Shown here: in pieces, positions 49,690 through 58,816 of the stretch
Numbering within the stretch: the stretch's first letter is position 1
Layout: every line of letters begins with the position of its first letter
Assembly (NCBI RefSeq): GCF_001888055.1
Contig: NZ_LXHZ01000027.1
Location: forward strand, 53,921-117,920
Source: Rappaport israeli
GTDB lineage: Bacteria; Pseudomonadota; Gammaproteobacteria; Cardiobacteriales; Cardiobacteriaceae
Reading direction: 5' to 3'
Length of the DNA stretch: 64,000 bases
The notes under the pieces: model-generated
What the model was told of the DNA's origin: nothing
Database searches by the model: none
The model's input: the letters and a program-made list of their open reading frames with translations, nothing else
Made by a program: the position numbers and the translations under genes

Positions 49690-49704
49690 AGTACAAGACG
49701 TTGC

Positions 49705-49779
49705 GTCCCCTTCGTCTAGCGGTTAGGACATCGCCCTTTCACGGCGGTAACAGGGGTTCGAATCCCCTAGGGGACGCCA
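49705..49779 (+). tRNA. tRNA-Glu (anticodon TTC), copy 1
   Basis: 75 bases from GTCCCCTTCGTC to GGGGACGCCA with encoded CCA. The anticodon stem CGCCC/GGCGG-type encloses CTTTCAC, anticodon TTC. The D arm reads TAGCGGTTAGGACA, different from copy 2. It starts 15 bases after tRNA-Ala. Confidence 0.97.
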
Positions 49780-49804
49780 TTTTACTTCATTTGTAAAATG
49801 GCGT
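49774..49804 (+). repeat. 12-bp inverted repeat using the 3' end of tRNA-Glu copy 1
   Basis: ACGCCATTTTAC (49774-49785) pairs perfectly with GTAAAATGGCGT (49793-49804) around TTCATTT. The left arm includes the last six bases of the tRNA (ACGCCA). There is no T-run after it, so it is not a standard terminator. It may form in the precursor between the two tRNA-Glu copies. Confidence 0.7.
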
Positions 49805-49861
49805 TACTCGGACGCAATATAACTTAATACAATAAAAATTGTATCGACTGATGCTTATTCA

Positions 49862-49937
49862 GTCCCCTTCGTCTAGAGGCCTAGGACATCGCCCTTTCAC
49901 GGCGGTAACAGGGGTTCGAATCCCCTAGGGGACGCCA
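49862..49937 (+). tRNA. tRNA-Glu (anticodon TTC), copy 2
   Basis: 76 bases from GTCCCCTTCGTC to GGGGACGCCA. The acceptor, anticodon and T arms are identical to copy 1, but the D arm reads TAGAGGCCTAGGACA, close to the E. coli gene. It starts 82 bases after copy 1 and is probably in the same transcript. Confidence 0.97.
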
Positions 49938-50065
49938 TCTTATTTTGATATTTGTAGGGATAGAAATATCTGCACTGTGTCTTTGATAGAATTTTTTTAG
50001 GAATATAATATTCTATATTTAATTTTAATATATAGTTTGATTAATATGAATATAAAATACCTAGA

Positions 50066-50103
50066 AATTAAAAATCTGACAGAGTGCTGCCAGATTTTTA
50101 ATT
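50066..50103. terminator. Bidirectional terminator between the tRNA operon and the convergent orphan gene
   Basis: AATTAAAAATCTG (50066-50078) pairs with CAGATTTTTAATT (50091-50103), 13 base pairs, with a further CAG/CTG pairing in the loop. The arms carry A- and T-runs so it can act on both strands. The AT-rich stretch 49938-50065 before it shows no gene. Confidence 0.75.
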
Positions 50104-50133
50104 GATAATACTAGTTATATTTCTTCATGGTTC

Positions 50134-50478
50134 TTACCAAGGAGATTTACGGTTATATTCCTCGTTGAGTTTTTCAATAATCTCCCTGATTTCTCTAAGC
50201 TCTTTACCCTCGCCAAGTAAAATTATTTCCATTTTTCCTAGCCGTTGTATACGAGAGATATCTGCATGTTCATTTTCTTGTAATAGTTTATCAGTTTCAT
50301 ATCTTCCTCTTAGACTAAAAAGCTTTAGAAAAGCTAACTGAGCACTCATCTGTGTAGGATTTGCTCTGAAAATCTTTTTCAATTGTTCTGGGTCATTAAT
50401 TTTGTTAATTTTTGACCATAACTCTTTAATATTTTTTTCTGCCTGCTTTTGCAGGCTACTAAATATAGCACCGAACAT
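50134..50478 (-). CDS. Orphan protein of unknown function in an AT-rich pocket
   Basis: A 114-residue soluble protein I do not recognise. It is Lys/Glu/Leu-rich and largely helical: QKQAEKNIKELWSKINKIND near the N terminus and KELREIREIIEKLNEEYNRK at the end look like coiled-coil segments. There is no signal peptide. It lies in AT-rich DNA (about 49.94-50.58 kb) right after the tRNA genes, with its own terminator facing the tRNA operon. Base composition differs clearly from the flanking housekeeping genes, which could indicate acquired DNA. It may be lineage-specific. Confidence 0.55.
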   Translation of the reverse strand: MFGAIFSSLQKQAEKNIKELWSKINKINDPEQLKKIFRANPTQMSAQLAFLKLFSLRGRYETDKLLQENEHADISRIQRLGKMEIILLGEGKELREIREIIEKLNEEYNRKSPW

Positions 50479-50579
50479 ATTTATTTTCTCATGTTGAATA
50501 GGGAAAGCTATTCTTTTTTTTTTGCAAGCATAATTTTAATTTTTAAAAATAAGTTTATTATGATGTATTGTATTGTTAA

Positions 50580-51098
50580 TCAATTAGATGATGAGTAATT
50601 AAAAGATATGGTGAGGTTATTTTTGTGAGCTGGTTTTGAGTAAATTATAGATATAAGATTGCCAATGGGTGGATAGGGATAGACGGTGGGTTGGGCGGCA
50701 GTTTCTAGGACATATTTTGCATTTTGTGTTGCGTTATAGTGGGGGCAGTGGGTTTGCAAACAAGGCTGGGCGTATGGATGGCGATTGATGAGTATGCCGT
50801 TTTCATCATAAAAGCGGATATCTAGTGTGCGCCAAGTATTTTTCATCCAAAAACTAAGGGGGCGGGGGGTGTCAAAGATAAAGAGCATGCCGTAGTTTGG
50901 GAGTAGGTAGGGTCGGTACATTAATCCTTGGCTTTGTTTTTTTGGTGTGTCGGCAATTTCAACGCGTAGCCAGTTTTGATTGCTATCTTGTAACCAAGCG
51001 AAGGTTGTGGCGTGGGTGGAGCTGCTAAGGAAAAATAGCAGCAGTATAAATTTATGGGTAATTTTTTCTCTCAGTTTTCTTTTGATTTCATTTGGCAT
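50580..51098 (-). CDS. DUF192 family exported protein
   Basis: A 172-residue protein with a long basic n-region followed by FILLLFFLSSSTHA, a signal peptide, and a DUF192 domain. Family motifs: VEIADTPKKQSQGLMYRPYL, GMLFIFDTPRPLSFWMKNT, LDIRFYDENG and the Cys-containing PCLQTHCPHY, then AKYVLE. DUF192 proteins are small periplasmic beta-barrel proteins of unknown function. It is downstream of fis with a 12-base gap, so it may be the last gene of the prmA-dusB-fis transcript. Confidence 0.88.
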   Translation of the reverse strand: MPNEIKRKLREKITHKFILLLFFLSSSTHATTFAWLQDSNQNWLRVEIADTPKKQSQGLMYRPYLLPNYGMLFIFDTPRPLSFWMKNTWRTLDIRFYDENGILINRHPYAQPCLQTHCPHYNATQNAKYVLETAAQPTVYPYPPIGNLISIIYSKPAHKNNLTISFNYSSSN

Positions 51099-51109
51099 TT
51101 TTCTGTGAG

Positions 51110-51376
51110 TTATGAGTTGAATGTTTTTTCATCAGGGGTTGATGGATTTAGGTTGTGTTCAATGATTTTCTTTTTGAGGGTATTGCGCGTGATACCGAGC
51201 ATTTGGGCGCTACAAGTTTGATTATAATTGGTATGGGTTAGGACGTAGCGAATAACGGAGGCTTCCGCTTCGTTGATAATTAGACGGTAGAGTGAGTCGC
51301 AGGGTTGTCCGTTGAGGTCTTTTAAGTATTGGTCGAGGCTTTGTTGGATTGCGCTTTGGATGCTGTGGATGGTCAT
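51110..51376 (-). CDS. fis: Nucleoid-associated protein Fis
   Basis: An 88-residue DNA-bending protein that activates stable RNA promoters and shapes the nucleoid. The N-terminal part is shorter than in E. coli (98 residues), but AIQQSLDQYLKDLNGQPCDSLYRLI aligns well in two blocks, and the C-terminal helix-turn-helix NQTCSAQMLGITRNTLKKKI matches [20 protein letters not shown]. Its ATG overlaps the dusB stop (ATGA), the classical dusB-fis operon. Confidence 0.93.
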   Translation of the reverse strand: MTIHSIQSAIQQSLDQYLKDLNGQPCDSLYRLIINEAEASVIRYVLTHTNYNQTCSAQMLGITRNTLKKKIIEHNLNPSTPDEKTFNS

Positions 51377-52344
51377 GGTAAGCGTTCCTTTATTGGGGGT
51401 TGGAGGCGGTTGATGAGTTCGATTTGTGCGTTATCGCTACTGGCTTGATTTATTAGGGGGCGCCAGTGGGGATAGTTTTGATGATGTTGATAATACCAAT
51501 GTAGATGTTTGCGTGCAATGTAGAGCGCTTGTTTGCCGTAGAGTTGATGGAGGGCTTTAATGTGTTGGGTGATGGTGGTTTGGCGATGAGTGTAGTGGTT
51601 GGGTAGGTTATTGAGTAGATGTTGGCAGTCGGCAAATAGCCATGGATTACCTTGGGCGGCACGTCCTATCATTACGCCATCAAAGTGATAGGTCTGGATG
51701 AGGTGTTGGCATTGTTTGGCGCTGGTGATGTCACCGTTGACAATAACAGGAATATTAACGTGCTGTTTGGCATTGGCGATAGCTTCATAGCGTGCTTGTC
51801 CGCGGAATTTTTGTGCGCGGGTGCGTCCGTGCACACTTAATAAGGCAATGTTGCTATCTTGAGCGATTTTAGCAATGTTGTGGATATTGATATGTTCTTC
51901 ATGTGGCCCGATGCGGGTTTTAAGGGTGACGGGGATGTTAACAGCTTTGCTGACGGAAGTTAGAATCTCAGCAACTTTTTTTTCATCACTGAGTAGGGCT
52001 GAGCCAGCAAGATGCTTGCCTACAGATTTTGAGGGGCAGCCCATATTAATATCAATGACGTCTGCTCCACGCGCTTGCATGAGTTGCGCTGCTTGTGCCA
52101 TGAGTTTTGCGTCGCTCCCAACTAACTGGACGATTTTAGGTTTTTTGGGATTATCACCAAAATATAAGCGGGTTTGAGCGAGGCGGGTATCCATTAGGTC
52201 GGGTTTGGCGCTAATCATTTCAGCAACGCTAAAATCAGCTCCTTGCTGTTCACAAATTTGGCGAAAGGGTTGGTCGCTAATGCCTGCCATAGGCGCTAGG
52301 ATAATAACTGGATTAGGATAGTGAAAGCGCCCTAAACTAAACAT
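51373..52344 (-). CDS. dusB: tRNA-dihydrouridine synthase B
   Basis: FMN enzyme reducing uridine 17 in tRNA (U17 for E. coli DusB). The 323 residues start with a TIM barrel motif LAPMAGISDQPFRQIC, carry the catalytic Cys in INMGCPSKSVGKHLAGSALL, the phosphate-binding VNGDITSA and VMIGRAAQGNPWLF. DusB rather than DusA/C follows from the coupling to fis. Sense strand rich in A and C. Confidence 0.94.
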   Translation of the reverse strand: MFSLGRFHYPNPVIILAPMAGISDQPFRQICEQQGADFSVAEMISAKPDLMDTRLAQTRLYFGDNPKKPKIVQLVGSDAKLMAQAAQLMQARGADVIDINMGCPSKSVGKHLAGSALLSDEKKVAEILTSVSKAVNIPVTLKTRIGPHEEHINIHNIAKIAQDSNIALLSVHGRTRAQKFRGQARYEAIANAKQHVNIPVIVNGDITSAKQCQHLIQTYHFDGVMIGRAAQGNPWLFADCQHLLNNLPNHYTHRQTTITQHIKALHQLYGKQALYIARKHLHWYYQHHQNYPHWRPLINQASSDNAQIELINRLQPPIKERLP

Positions 52345-52564
52345 AGATGGCTTTTAAAGAAATTATGTTGAGTGAGAGATTTCTATTTCTTGACTGTGTT
52401 GCTAGATATTTTTTTAAATTAAAGATGGGGCGGTTTGTTTTGTACTGGATGAAAAAATTAAATAATTTATGAAGATTGTTTTGGTTATAGAAGAATAAAT
52501 GGATATTGATAAGGCGACCTAAGCCAAGAATGAAGACGATTGTTTTTTCTGCAAGTTTTTCCAT
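52337..52564 (-). CDS. Possible small protein between prmA and dusB
   Basis: A 75-codon open frame filling the gap between prmA and dusB and overlapping the first bases of dusB. The predicted product is basic, with a hydrophobic N-terminal half (TIVFILGLGRLINIHLFF). There is no Shine-Dalgarno before its ATG and no recognised homologue. It could equally be untranslated spacer holding the dusB-fis promoter. Reported with low confidence. Confidence 0.25.
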   Translation of the reverse strand: MEKLAEKTIVFILGLGRLINIHLFFYNQNNLHKLFNFFIQYKTNRPIFNLKKYLATQSRNRNLSLNIISLKAIYV

Positions 52565-52566
52565 GG

Positions 52567-53457
52567 TTATAGATTCTTTGGCGTGAGTTCTAGTAATATC
52601 CAGCCTTCTCGTTCATCGACGCGTTGAATGTGGTAACCATCGTTATAGTGGTTTTCTATGTCATTTTGTTGGCGCTCTAATAACCCTGCAAAGTATAGGC
52701 GAGTGCTGGGTTTTAGGTGCTGTTCGAATTGAGGGCGTAGAGCACAGAGGGGTTCTAGAAGAATATTGGCAATAAGAAGGTCAACTTTTGGTGCTTGCTC
52801 TGGATTTTTGCATAAATGTATGCGCCCATGGACGTTATTTTTTTCTGCATTATCAGCGCTGGCAATTAGAGCTTGCGGGTCGATGTCAGTTTGCCAAACT
52901 TCTTTTGCTCCTGCTAGGGCAGCTGCTATTCCGAGAATACCTGAGCCACAGCCGTAATCATAAACGCTTTTATCGGTTACATTGGCATGGTTGACGAGAT
53001 AATTTAGGCACATAGCGGTTGAGGGGTGAGTACCAGTGCCAAAAGCAAGTCCAGGGTCTAGGCGTAGGACAATAGCATCAGGGTCTTCAATGATATGTTC
53101 ACTAGCAGCAACCCAAAAATTAGTTCCAAATTGAATGGGTTGGAAATAATCTAACCAAGCACGCGTCCACTGACTATCGGCAAAAAGTTTATGGGTGATG
53201 TTATAGGCGTTGTTTAGTTCTGCGGTGAGCGTAGCTTGTACATTCTCTGGATTGGTTCCTTGGGCAAATAATCCAGTTACTCCTGTCGCTGCCCAAAGAG
53301 GCATTTCGCCAATAGGCGGTTCGAATAGTTCGCTATCATCGGCGGCGGTATAAGTGATGGCAATTGCCCCAGCATCGATGAGTGCTTGTTCTAAGCGTTC
53401 GCTTTCCAATTCATTGTGTGCAATGAGAGTGATTTCTAGCCAGTTTTGTTCTTTCAT
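52567..53457 (-). CDS. prmA: Ribosomal protein L11 methyltransferase
   Basis: Trimethylates amino groups of ribosomal protein L11. I use ATG 53457 (MKEQNWLEITLIAHNELESE) because the family begins this way; an in-frame ATG at 53475 would add six residues. The SAM-binding domain shows DPGLAFGTGTHPSTAMCL and VYDYGCGSGILGIAAALAGA, then DLLIANILLEPL with the NIL substrate motif. About 296 residues. Between accC and dusB, as in many gammaproteobacteria. Confidence 0.94.
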   Translation of the reverse strand: MKEQNWLEITLIAHNELESERLEQALIDAGAIAITYTAADDSELFEPPIGEMPLWAATGVTGLFAQGTNPENVQATLTAELNNAYNITHKLFADSQWTRAWLDYFQPIQFGTNFWVAASEHIIEDPDAIVLRLDPGLAFGTGTHPSTAMCLNYLVNHANVTDKSVYDYGCGSGILGIAAALAGAKEVWQTDIDPQALIASADNAEKNNVHGRIHLCKNPEQAPKVDLLIANILLEPLCALRPQFEQHLKPSTRLYFAGLLERQQNDIENHYNDGYHIQRVDEREGWILLELTPKNL

Positions 53458-53509
53458 AGAATTTTTACAATACATAACCGCCTTTTTAGATTTAAAGACG
53501 GTTATTGGG

Positions 53510-54853
53510 TTAGTTGAGACCTAGTTTGTGTTCTAAATAGTGGATATCCATACCGCCTTCATTAACAGTAGGGTCTTCTAATAAATCTTGATGTAGAGCA
53601 ATATTAGTTTTAATCCCTTGAATGACAAGCTCTGAAAGCGCAACTTTGCTACGGGCAATAGCGGTAGCGCGAGTATCGCCCCAGCAGATAAGCTTGCCCA
53701 CCATAGAATCGTAGTGTGGTGGAACGGTATAGCCAGTATATAGATGTGAGTCAACGCGCACTCCTAAACCACCTGGAGTATGAAATTCACTAATTCTACC
53801 TGGAGATGGGATAAAGGTTTTAGCATCTTCGGCATTGATACGGCATTCAATGGCATGACCACGTATAACAATATCTTTTTGCGTATAGCTTAGGGGCAAA
53901 CCACTGGCAATACGGATTTGTTCGCGCACGATATCGACGTTAGTGACCATTTCTGTTACAGGATGCTCAACTTGCACGCGAGTATTCATTTCTATAAAAA
54001 AGAATTGCCCATTTTCATACAGAAATTCAAAAGTTCCTGCCCCTTCATAGCCAATGCGTTTGCAAGCTTGTACACAAATTGCCCCAATTTCGGCACGCTG
54101 CTCAGCACTAATGTCGGGTGCAGGTGCTTCTTCCATAACTTTTTGATGACGACGCTGTAAAGAGCAATCACGCTCACCTAGATGGATGGCATTACCATGT
54201 TTATCAGCAAGAACTTGGATTTCAATATGGCGTGGCTTTTCTAAAAATTTTTCCATGTAGACCATATCATTACCAAAAGCTTGACGCGCTTCTCGTTTGG
54301 TCATCGCTACCGCTTCGACAATTTCACTTTCACTACGTACAACGCGCATTCCACGACCACCACCACCGCCAGCAGCTTTGACGATTACAGGATAACCAAT
54401 TTTTTGTGCAATATGTTTAATCTCATTAGCCTCTTCACCAAGAGGACCATCTGAACCAGGGACACAGGGAATACCAGCTGCTTTCATTGATTTAATGGCT
54501 TCTACTTTATCGCCCATAATGCGGATCGTTTCAGCGCGAGGCCCGATAAAAGCAAAGCCTGACTCTTGAACACGCTCAGCAAAATCAGCATTTTCAGATA
54601 AAAATCCATAACCTGGATGAATAGCATCTGCATTAGTTACTTCAGCAGCGGAAATAATTGCAGGCATATTCAAATAGCTTTCACTAGAGGCGGCAGGACC
54701 AATACAAACTGATTCATCAGCCAATAGAACATGTTGTAGTTGATCATCTGCTTTAGAATGCACGGCAACGGTGGCAATGCCTAACTCACGACAGGCTCGC
54801 ATAATGCGCAAGGCGATTTCACCGCGGTTGGCGATTAAAACTTTATTAAACAT
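53510..54853 (-). CDS. accC: Acetyl-CoA carboxylase, biotin carboxylase subunit
   Basis: ATP-dependent carboxylation of biotin on AccB, the first step of fatty acid synthesis. The 447 residues begin [23 protein letters not shown]; the ATP-grasp glycine loop is [15 protein letters not shown], with [19 protein letters not shown] and the metal/catalytic [15 protein letters not shown]. The C-terminal biotin carboxylase domain ends normally. Downstream of accB by 9 bases. Confidence 0.97.
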   Translation of the reverse strand: MFNKVLIANRGEIALRIMRACRELGIATVAVHSKADDQLQHVLLADESVCIGPAASSESYLNMPAIISAAEVTNADAIHPGYGFLSENADFAERVQESGFAFIGPRAETIRIMGDKVEAIKSMKAAGIPCVPGSDGPLGEEANEIKHIAQKIGYPVIVKAAGGGGGRGMRVVRSESEIVEAVAMTKREARQAFGNDMVYMEKFLEKPRHIEIQVLADKHGNAIHLGERDCSLQRRHQKVMEEAPAPDISAEQRAEIGAICVQACKRIGYEGAGTFEFLYENGQFFFIEMNTRVQVEHPVTEMVTNVDIVREQIRIASGLPLSYTQKDIVIRGHAIECRINAEDAKTFIPSPGRISEFHTPGGLGVRVDSHLYTGYTVPPHYDSMVGKLICWGDTRATAIARSKVALSELVIQGIKTNIALHQDLLEDPTVNEGGMDIHYLEHKLGLN

Positions 54854-54862
54854 GAGCGCTCC

Positions 54863-55329
54863 TTATTCGACGATAAATAAAGGTTCGTCGTATTCTACTG
54901 GTTGCCCGTTTTCGACTAAGATTTCTACAATTTTTCCACTAAAATCAGATTCAATGCGATTAAACATTTTCATGCTTCAATGATACAAACAGTATCGCCT
55001 ACTTTAATTTGACTGCCTATGCGGACAAAGTCTTCTGCTTCAGGAGAGGCAGCTGAATAGTAAGTTCCAACCATTGGTGAGCGGATAATATTGCCTTGAA
55101 TGGTTTTTTCAGCTTGAGTTGCAGTGGTGGTTATGTCTTGGCTTTGCGGTGGGGGTGCTGAGATTGGCATGGGCATAGAATAAGCAGGCGCAGGTTGTGG
55201 GTAGTGCGCATTAGGGTGTTGACCTTGTCGATTGATGCGTACAGATTCTTCCCCTTCGGTAATTTCAATCTCTGAAATATCAGAGCCTTCTAGTAACTCA
55301 ATTAGTTTTTTTATTTTGCGTATATCCAT
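54863..55329 (-). CDS. accB: Acetyl-CoA carboxylase, biotin carboxyl carrier protein (frameshifted)
   Basis: Carries biotin between AccC and the carboxyltransferase. About 155 residues after repair. The N-terminal helical part ([20 protein letters not shown]) is followed by a Pro/Gln-rich linker (about residues 37-67), then the biotinyl domain. One A is missing at about 54972; restoring it gives [19 protein letters not shown] with the biotinylated Lys at residue 121 (E. coli Lys122) and a normal end FIVE at 54863. The break as given would remove the biotin site, so in a living cell it must be an error. Confidence 0.94.
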
Positions 55330-55379
55330 AAAATCCTCTGGGTTAAGTTCTAAATACTATACATCTATCGCTTAAAGGG

Positions 55380-55820
55380 TTAGCTAGAAAGATGTTTCTC
55401 AGCTGCTAGAAGTGCAAGTTCATAGCCAGTACTGCCTAATCCACAAATTACACCTTGGGCTAAATCGCTAAAATAGGAGTGATGTCGAAAGGGTTCGCGT
55501 TGATAGATATTTGACAAATGCACTTCAATAAAAGGAATACTAATAGCAGCAAGTGCATCGCGTAAAGCGATGGAGGTGTGAGTGTAGGCAGCAGGATTGA
55601 TGATAATAAAATCAATCTTTTTTCTGCTTGCCTCTTGTATGCTGTCAATGAGTGCGCCTTCATGATTATGCTGAATGAATTCTAGTTGATGGTTGAAGGC
55701 TTTTGCGAGAACGTCTAAGCGAGATTGTATATCGGTTAATGTTTCTAGACCGTATTGCTCAGGCTCACGTTTGCCGAGCAGATTCAAATTAGGTCCATTA
55801 ATTACCAAAATTTTTGCCAT
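55380..55820 (-). CDS. aroQ: 3-dehydroquinate dehydratase, type II
   Basis: Third step of the shikimate pathway. Start ATG 55820 gives [20 protein letters not shown], the family's usual beginning. Catalytic Tyr in the flexible loop is in REPEQYG, and [16 protein letters not shown] plus [17 protein letters not shown] are the remaining signatures. 146 residues. First gene of the aroQ-accB-accC group. The 229-base spacer to fxsA (55821-56049) contains a minus-strand TATAAT at about 55893-55898 that may serve aroQ. Confidence 0.95.
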   Translation of the reverse strand: MAKILVINGPNLNLLGKREPEQYGLETLTDIQSRLDVLAKAFNHQLEFIQHNHEGALIDSIQEASRKKIDFIIINPAAYTHTSIALRDALAAISIPFIEVHLSNIYQREPFRHHSYFSDLAQGVICGLGSTGYELALLAAEKHLSS

Positions 55821-56049
55821 AAGATAATTTTTTCCAAAAGTTTTGCAATTGTGCGCAGAGCATAGTGGTTGTCTATATTGCGCGAAAGATGTGGCATTAT
55901 AACGCATTTTATGCGCAGTTCTTCAAGAGGTAGCAAATTAATTGCTTGCTATGAGGGTTGGGATGCGTCGTGTTGGGTTGTGTTAAGAGGTTTACGCGGT
56001 AATATGTGCGGTTTTGTGGGTTTCTTTGTATGGGTTCTTGGGAGGATTT

Positions 56050-56524
56050 ATGCCGATTTTGATGTTTTTGTTTTGTTTGGGGTGCGGTGGAATTATTGTT
56101 ATTGATTTTGGTTTCTAGTGCAATTGGGGCTTTGGCAACTATTGGGTTGTTATTATTATCGATTTTTGTAGGGATAGGGATGCTTGCTGGAGAGAAAGAG
56201 AAATGGCGCGCGGCTGTTGGTGGGCGAGGGGCTGTGGTGAATTTGGCGAGCGTGTCGCTTAAAAATGGTGCATTTCGGTTGATTGCAGGAATGCTGTTGT
56301 TATTGCCTGGGTTTTTAAGTGATGTTTTGGCAATTTTTTTATTGGTGCCACCGTTAAGAAAATTATTAGGGGCGCAGTTGTTGCGGTTATTTAGAATTGA
56401 GGCGGTGATGGGTAAGGGGGGCAAATATGGCATGGCTGATTATGAGGAGAATGTGGTTGAGGTGCGAGATAGTGAGGGACGGGTTGTGAATGCGACTTTG
56501 GAAGTAAGAGAAAATCGCGATTAA
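56050..56524 (+). CDS. fxsA: FxsA family membrane protein (frameshifted)
   Basis: Small inner-membrane protein; overproduction of E. coli FxsA relieves phage T7 exclusion by F plasmid, but the normal role is unknown. Start at ATG 56050 with GGAGGA just upstream (MPILMFLFCLG). One G too many in GGGG at 56079-56082 breaks the frame; removing it gives GAVELLLLILVSSAIGALATI, the usual FxsA beginning. Further family features are the cytoplasmic loop and GMLLLLPGFLSDVLAIFLLVPPLR in two membrane segments. About 158 residues. Confidence 0.87.
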
Positions 56525-56623
56525 TATAATTTGAGTTTTGTTGGTTTGATTTTTGATGTTGGCGATACGTATTTTGCGGATTTTACTGGCGTAGTGTTTA
56601 TTAATTTTTATGGAGCGGATGTG

Positions 56624-58057
56624 ATGAAAGATTTGGCGTTATTGATGGATTTTTATGAGCTGACGATGGCAAATAGCTATTTTGAGCAGGGAAGACAAGA
56701 GGAAATTGCTTACTTTGATTATTTTTTCCGTAGAGTGCCGGATAAGGGGGGATATGCGATTTTTGCAGGACTGGAGCAGTTCGTTGAGTATGTGTTGTCC
56801 TTGCGTTTTGATGAAGCGCATATTGATTTTTTGCGTCGTAAGAATATGTTTAGTGAAGGGTTTTTGCAGTATTTGCGGGATTTTTCATTTAGCGGTGATA
56901 TTGTGGCGTTTGCTGAGGGGACGGTGGTCTTTCCTTCTGAGCCGTTGGTTAGTGTGCGTGCGCCTATTATTGAATGCCAGTTAATTGAGACTTTTTTGTT
57001 GTTGTCTTTAAATCATCAGTCGTTGATTGCTACAAAGGCGGCAAGAATTGTAAAGGAGGCAGGAGGAAAACGTGTATTAGAATTTGGTTCTAGACGAGCT
57101 CATGGTGGGGATGCGGCAATTTATGGTGCGCGAGCAGCCTATATTGGTGGTGTGAATGGGAGTTCTAATACGGCAAGTGAGTTTAAGTTTGGTATGCCAG
57201 CTTCAGGAACTATGGCGCATGCGTTTGTACAAAGTTATGACAGTGAATACGAGGCGTTTTTGGCTTATGCAAAGAGTTATCCTGAGCAGACGGTTTTGTT
57301 GGTGGATACGTATAATACGTTAAAACAAGGTGTGCCAAATGCGATTCGGGTGCATCAGGAGTATTTAAAACCTAATGGTTATGCGTTGCAGGCGATTCGT
57401 TTGGATAGTGGGGATTTGGCGTATTTGAGTCAGCGGGCGCGTGTGATGTTGGATGAGGCGGGGATGCAGGAGACAAAAATTGTAGTGTCTAATGGTTTGG
57501 ATGAATATTTAATTAAAGATTTAATGAGTCAGGATGCACAAATTGATGTTTTTGGCGTGGGTGAGCGCCTGATTACGGCACGCAGTGAGCCTGTTTTTGG
57601 TGGGGTGTATAAAATTGTGGCGCTTGAAAATCAAGGGCAGGTGGTGCCAAAGATTAAAATTAGTGAAAATGTATTAAAAACAACTACGCCAGGATATAAG
57701 CAGGTCTATCGTTTGTATGATGAAAATCATCGGGCAATTGCGGATTTGATTACGTTGCAAGATGAAGTTGTTGATGGTTCTAAGCCATATTTGTTGTTTG
57801 ACCCCGAGCATCCTTATAAGCAAAAAGAGATTTGCAATTTTACTGCTGAAGCGCTATTAAAACCGGTTATTCTAAAGGGTGAAAAGGTGGCAGATTTGCC
57901 TTCTCTTACAGAGATTCGCACCCACGCACAGCAATCGCTTGCAGCGATGTGGCCAGAGGTGCTTAGGCTTGAAAATCCGCATGGTTATTATGTAGATTTA
58001 TCCCAAAAGCTTTGGCAACTTAAACGGGATTTGATTGAACAAAACACTAAACTTTAG
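56624..58057 (+). CDS. pncB: Nicotinate phosphoribosyltransferase
   Basis: Joins nicotinate and PRPP to nicotinate mononucleotide (Preiss-Handler NAD salvage). ATG 56624 is preceded by GGAG at 8 bases and gives MKDLALLMDFYELTMANSYFEQG, the family start; the open frame extends further upstream but without conservation. Motifs: FDYFFRRVPDKGGYAIFAG, EFGSRRAHGGDAAIYGARA with the catalytic His region, SEFKFGMPASGTMAHAF, and IRLDSGDLAYLS. About 478 residues, closer to the long Firmicutes-like PncB type than to the 400-residue E. coli enzyme. Upstream of nadE. Confidence 0.92.
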   Translation: MKDLALLMDFYELTMANSYFEQGRQEEIAYFDYFFRRVPDKGGYAIFAGLEQFVEYVLSLRFDEAHIDFLRRKNMFSEGFLQYLRDFSFSGDIVAFAEGTVVFPSEPLVSVRAPIIECQLIETFLLLSLNHQSLIATKAARIVKEAGGKRVLEFGSRRAHGGDAAIYGARAAYIGGVNGSSNTASEFKFGMPASGTMAHAFVQSYDSEYEAFLAYAKSYPEQTVLLVDTYNTLKQGVPNAIRVHQEYLKPNGYALQAIRLDSGDLAYLSQRARVMLDEAGMQETKIVVSNGLDEYLIKDLMSQDAQIDVFGVGERLITARSEPVFGGVYKIVALENQGQVVPKIKISENVLKTTTPGYKQVYRLYDENHRAIADLITLQDEVVDGSKPYLLFDPEHPYKQKEICNFTAEALLKPVILKGEKVADLPSLTEIRTHAQQSLAAMWPEVLRLENPHGYYVDLSQKLWQLKRDLIEQNTKL

Positions 58058-58066
58058 GAGTAGGCG

Positions 58067-58816
58067 ATGGATTTAGAACGTTATGCGCGCTATTTGGTAG
58101 ATTGGTTAGAGATTCAGCGCAAAGAGTTTTATAAAATGGATGGCTATGTGCTTGGGGTGAGTGGTGGGGTGGACTCAGCTGTAGTGGCGCACTTATTAGC
58201 GCGTACGGGAGCGCCTGTGCGAGCGTATCTGTTGCCTAGTCGCTTAAGCGCTGAAAAGGATAAAAGTGATGCGCAGTTGGTGTTGGAGAGTGCTGGGTTG
58301 TCAGGGGAGGTTATTTCTATTGCGCCAATGGTGGAGGTTTTTATGCAGCAGTTGGCGGGAAATTTACACCCAGACCCTGAGCGGGTGAATGTGTTAAATG
58401 GTAATTTACAAGCTAGGGTGCGGATGGTAACGCTCTTTACGGTGGCGCAAAGTTATCGCAGTATTGTGGTCGGAACAGACAATGCGGCTGAATGGCATAC
58501 GGGTTATTTTACAAAATTTGGTGATGGTGCGGCAGATGTTGTGCCGCTGGTTCATTTGCGTAAGGAACAAGTGTTTGAATTGGCAAATATTATTGGTGTT
58601 CCTCAGAAAATCATTGAGCGCGCACCTAGTGCTGGTCTATGGGCGGGGCAGACGGATGAGGATGAAATGGGTGTTTCTTATGCTGAAATTGACGCGCATT
58701 TAAGAGGAGAGGTTGTGAATGAGGCGGCATTGGAGCGAATTGCTTTTTGGCATGAACGTTCGCATCATAAGCGGGTGATGCCGATTCAACCGCTTGCGCC
58801 TAGGGAGCAATCTTAG
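58067..58816 (+). CDS. nadE: NAD synthetase, ammonia-dependent
   Basis: Amidates deamido-NAD to NAD. The 249 residues have the PP-loop SGGVDSAVVAHLLA, later VGTDNAAEWHTGYFTKFGDGAADVVPL in which the pyrophosphate- and substrate-binding residues lie, and WAGQTDEDEMGVSY, the family's flexible P2 loop. No glutaminase domain, so free ammonia is used. GGAG before the ATG. With pncB it forms a two-gene NAD salvage operon. Confidence 0.95.
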   Translation: MDLERYARYLVDWLEIQRKEFYKMDGYVLGVSGGVDSAVVAHLLARTGAPVRAYLLPSRLSAEKDKSDAQLVLESAGLSGEVISIAPMVEVFMQQLAGNLHPDPERVNVLNGNLQARVRMVTLFTVAQSYRSIVVGTDNAAEWHTGYFTKFGDGAADVVPLVHLRKEQVFELANIIGVPQKIIERAPSAGLWAGQTDEDEMGVSYAEIDAHLRGEVVNEAALERIAFWHERSHHKRVMPIQPLAPREQS

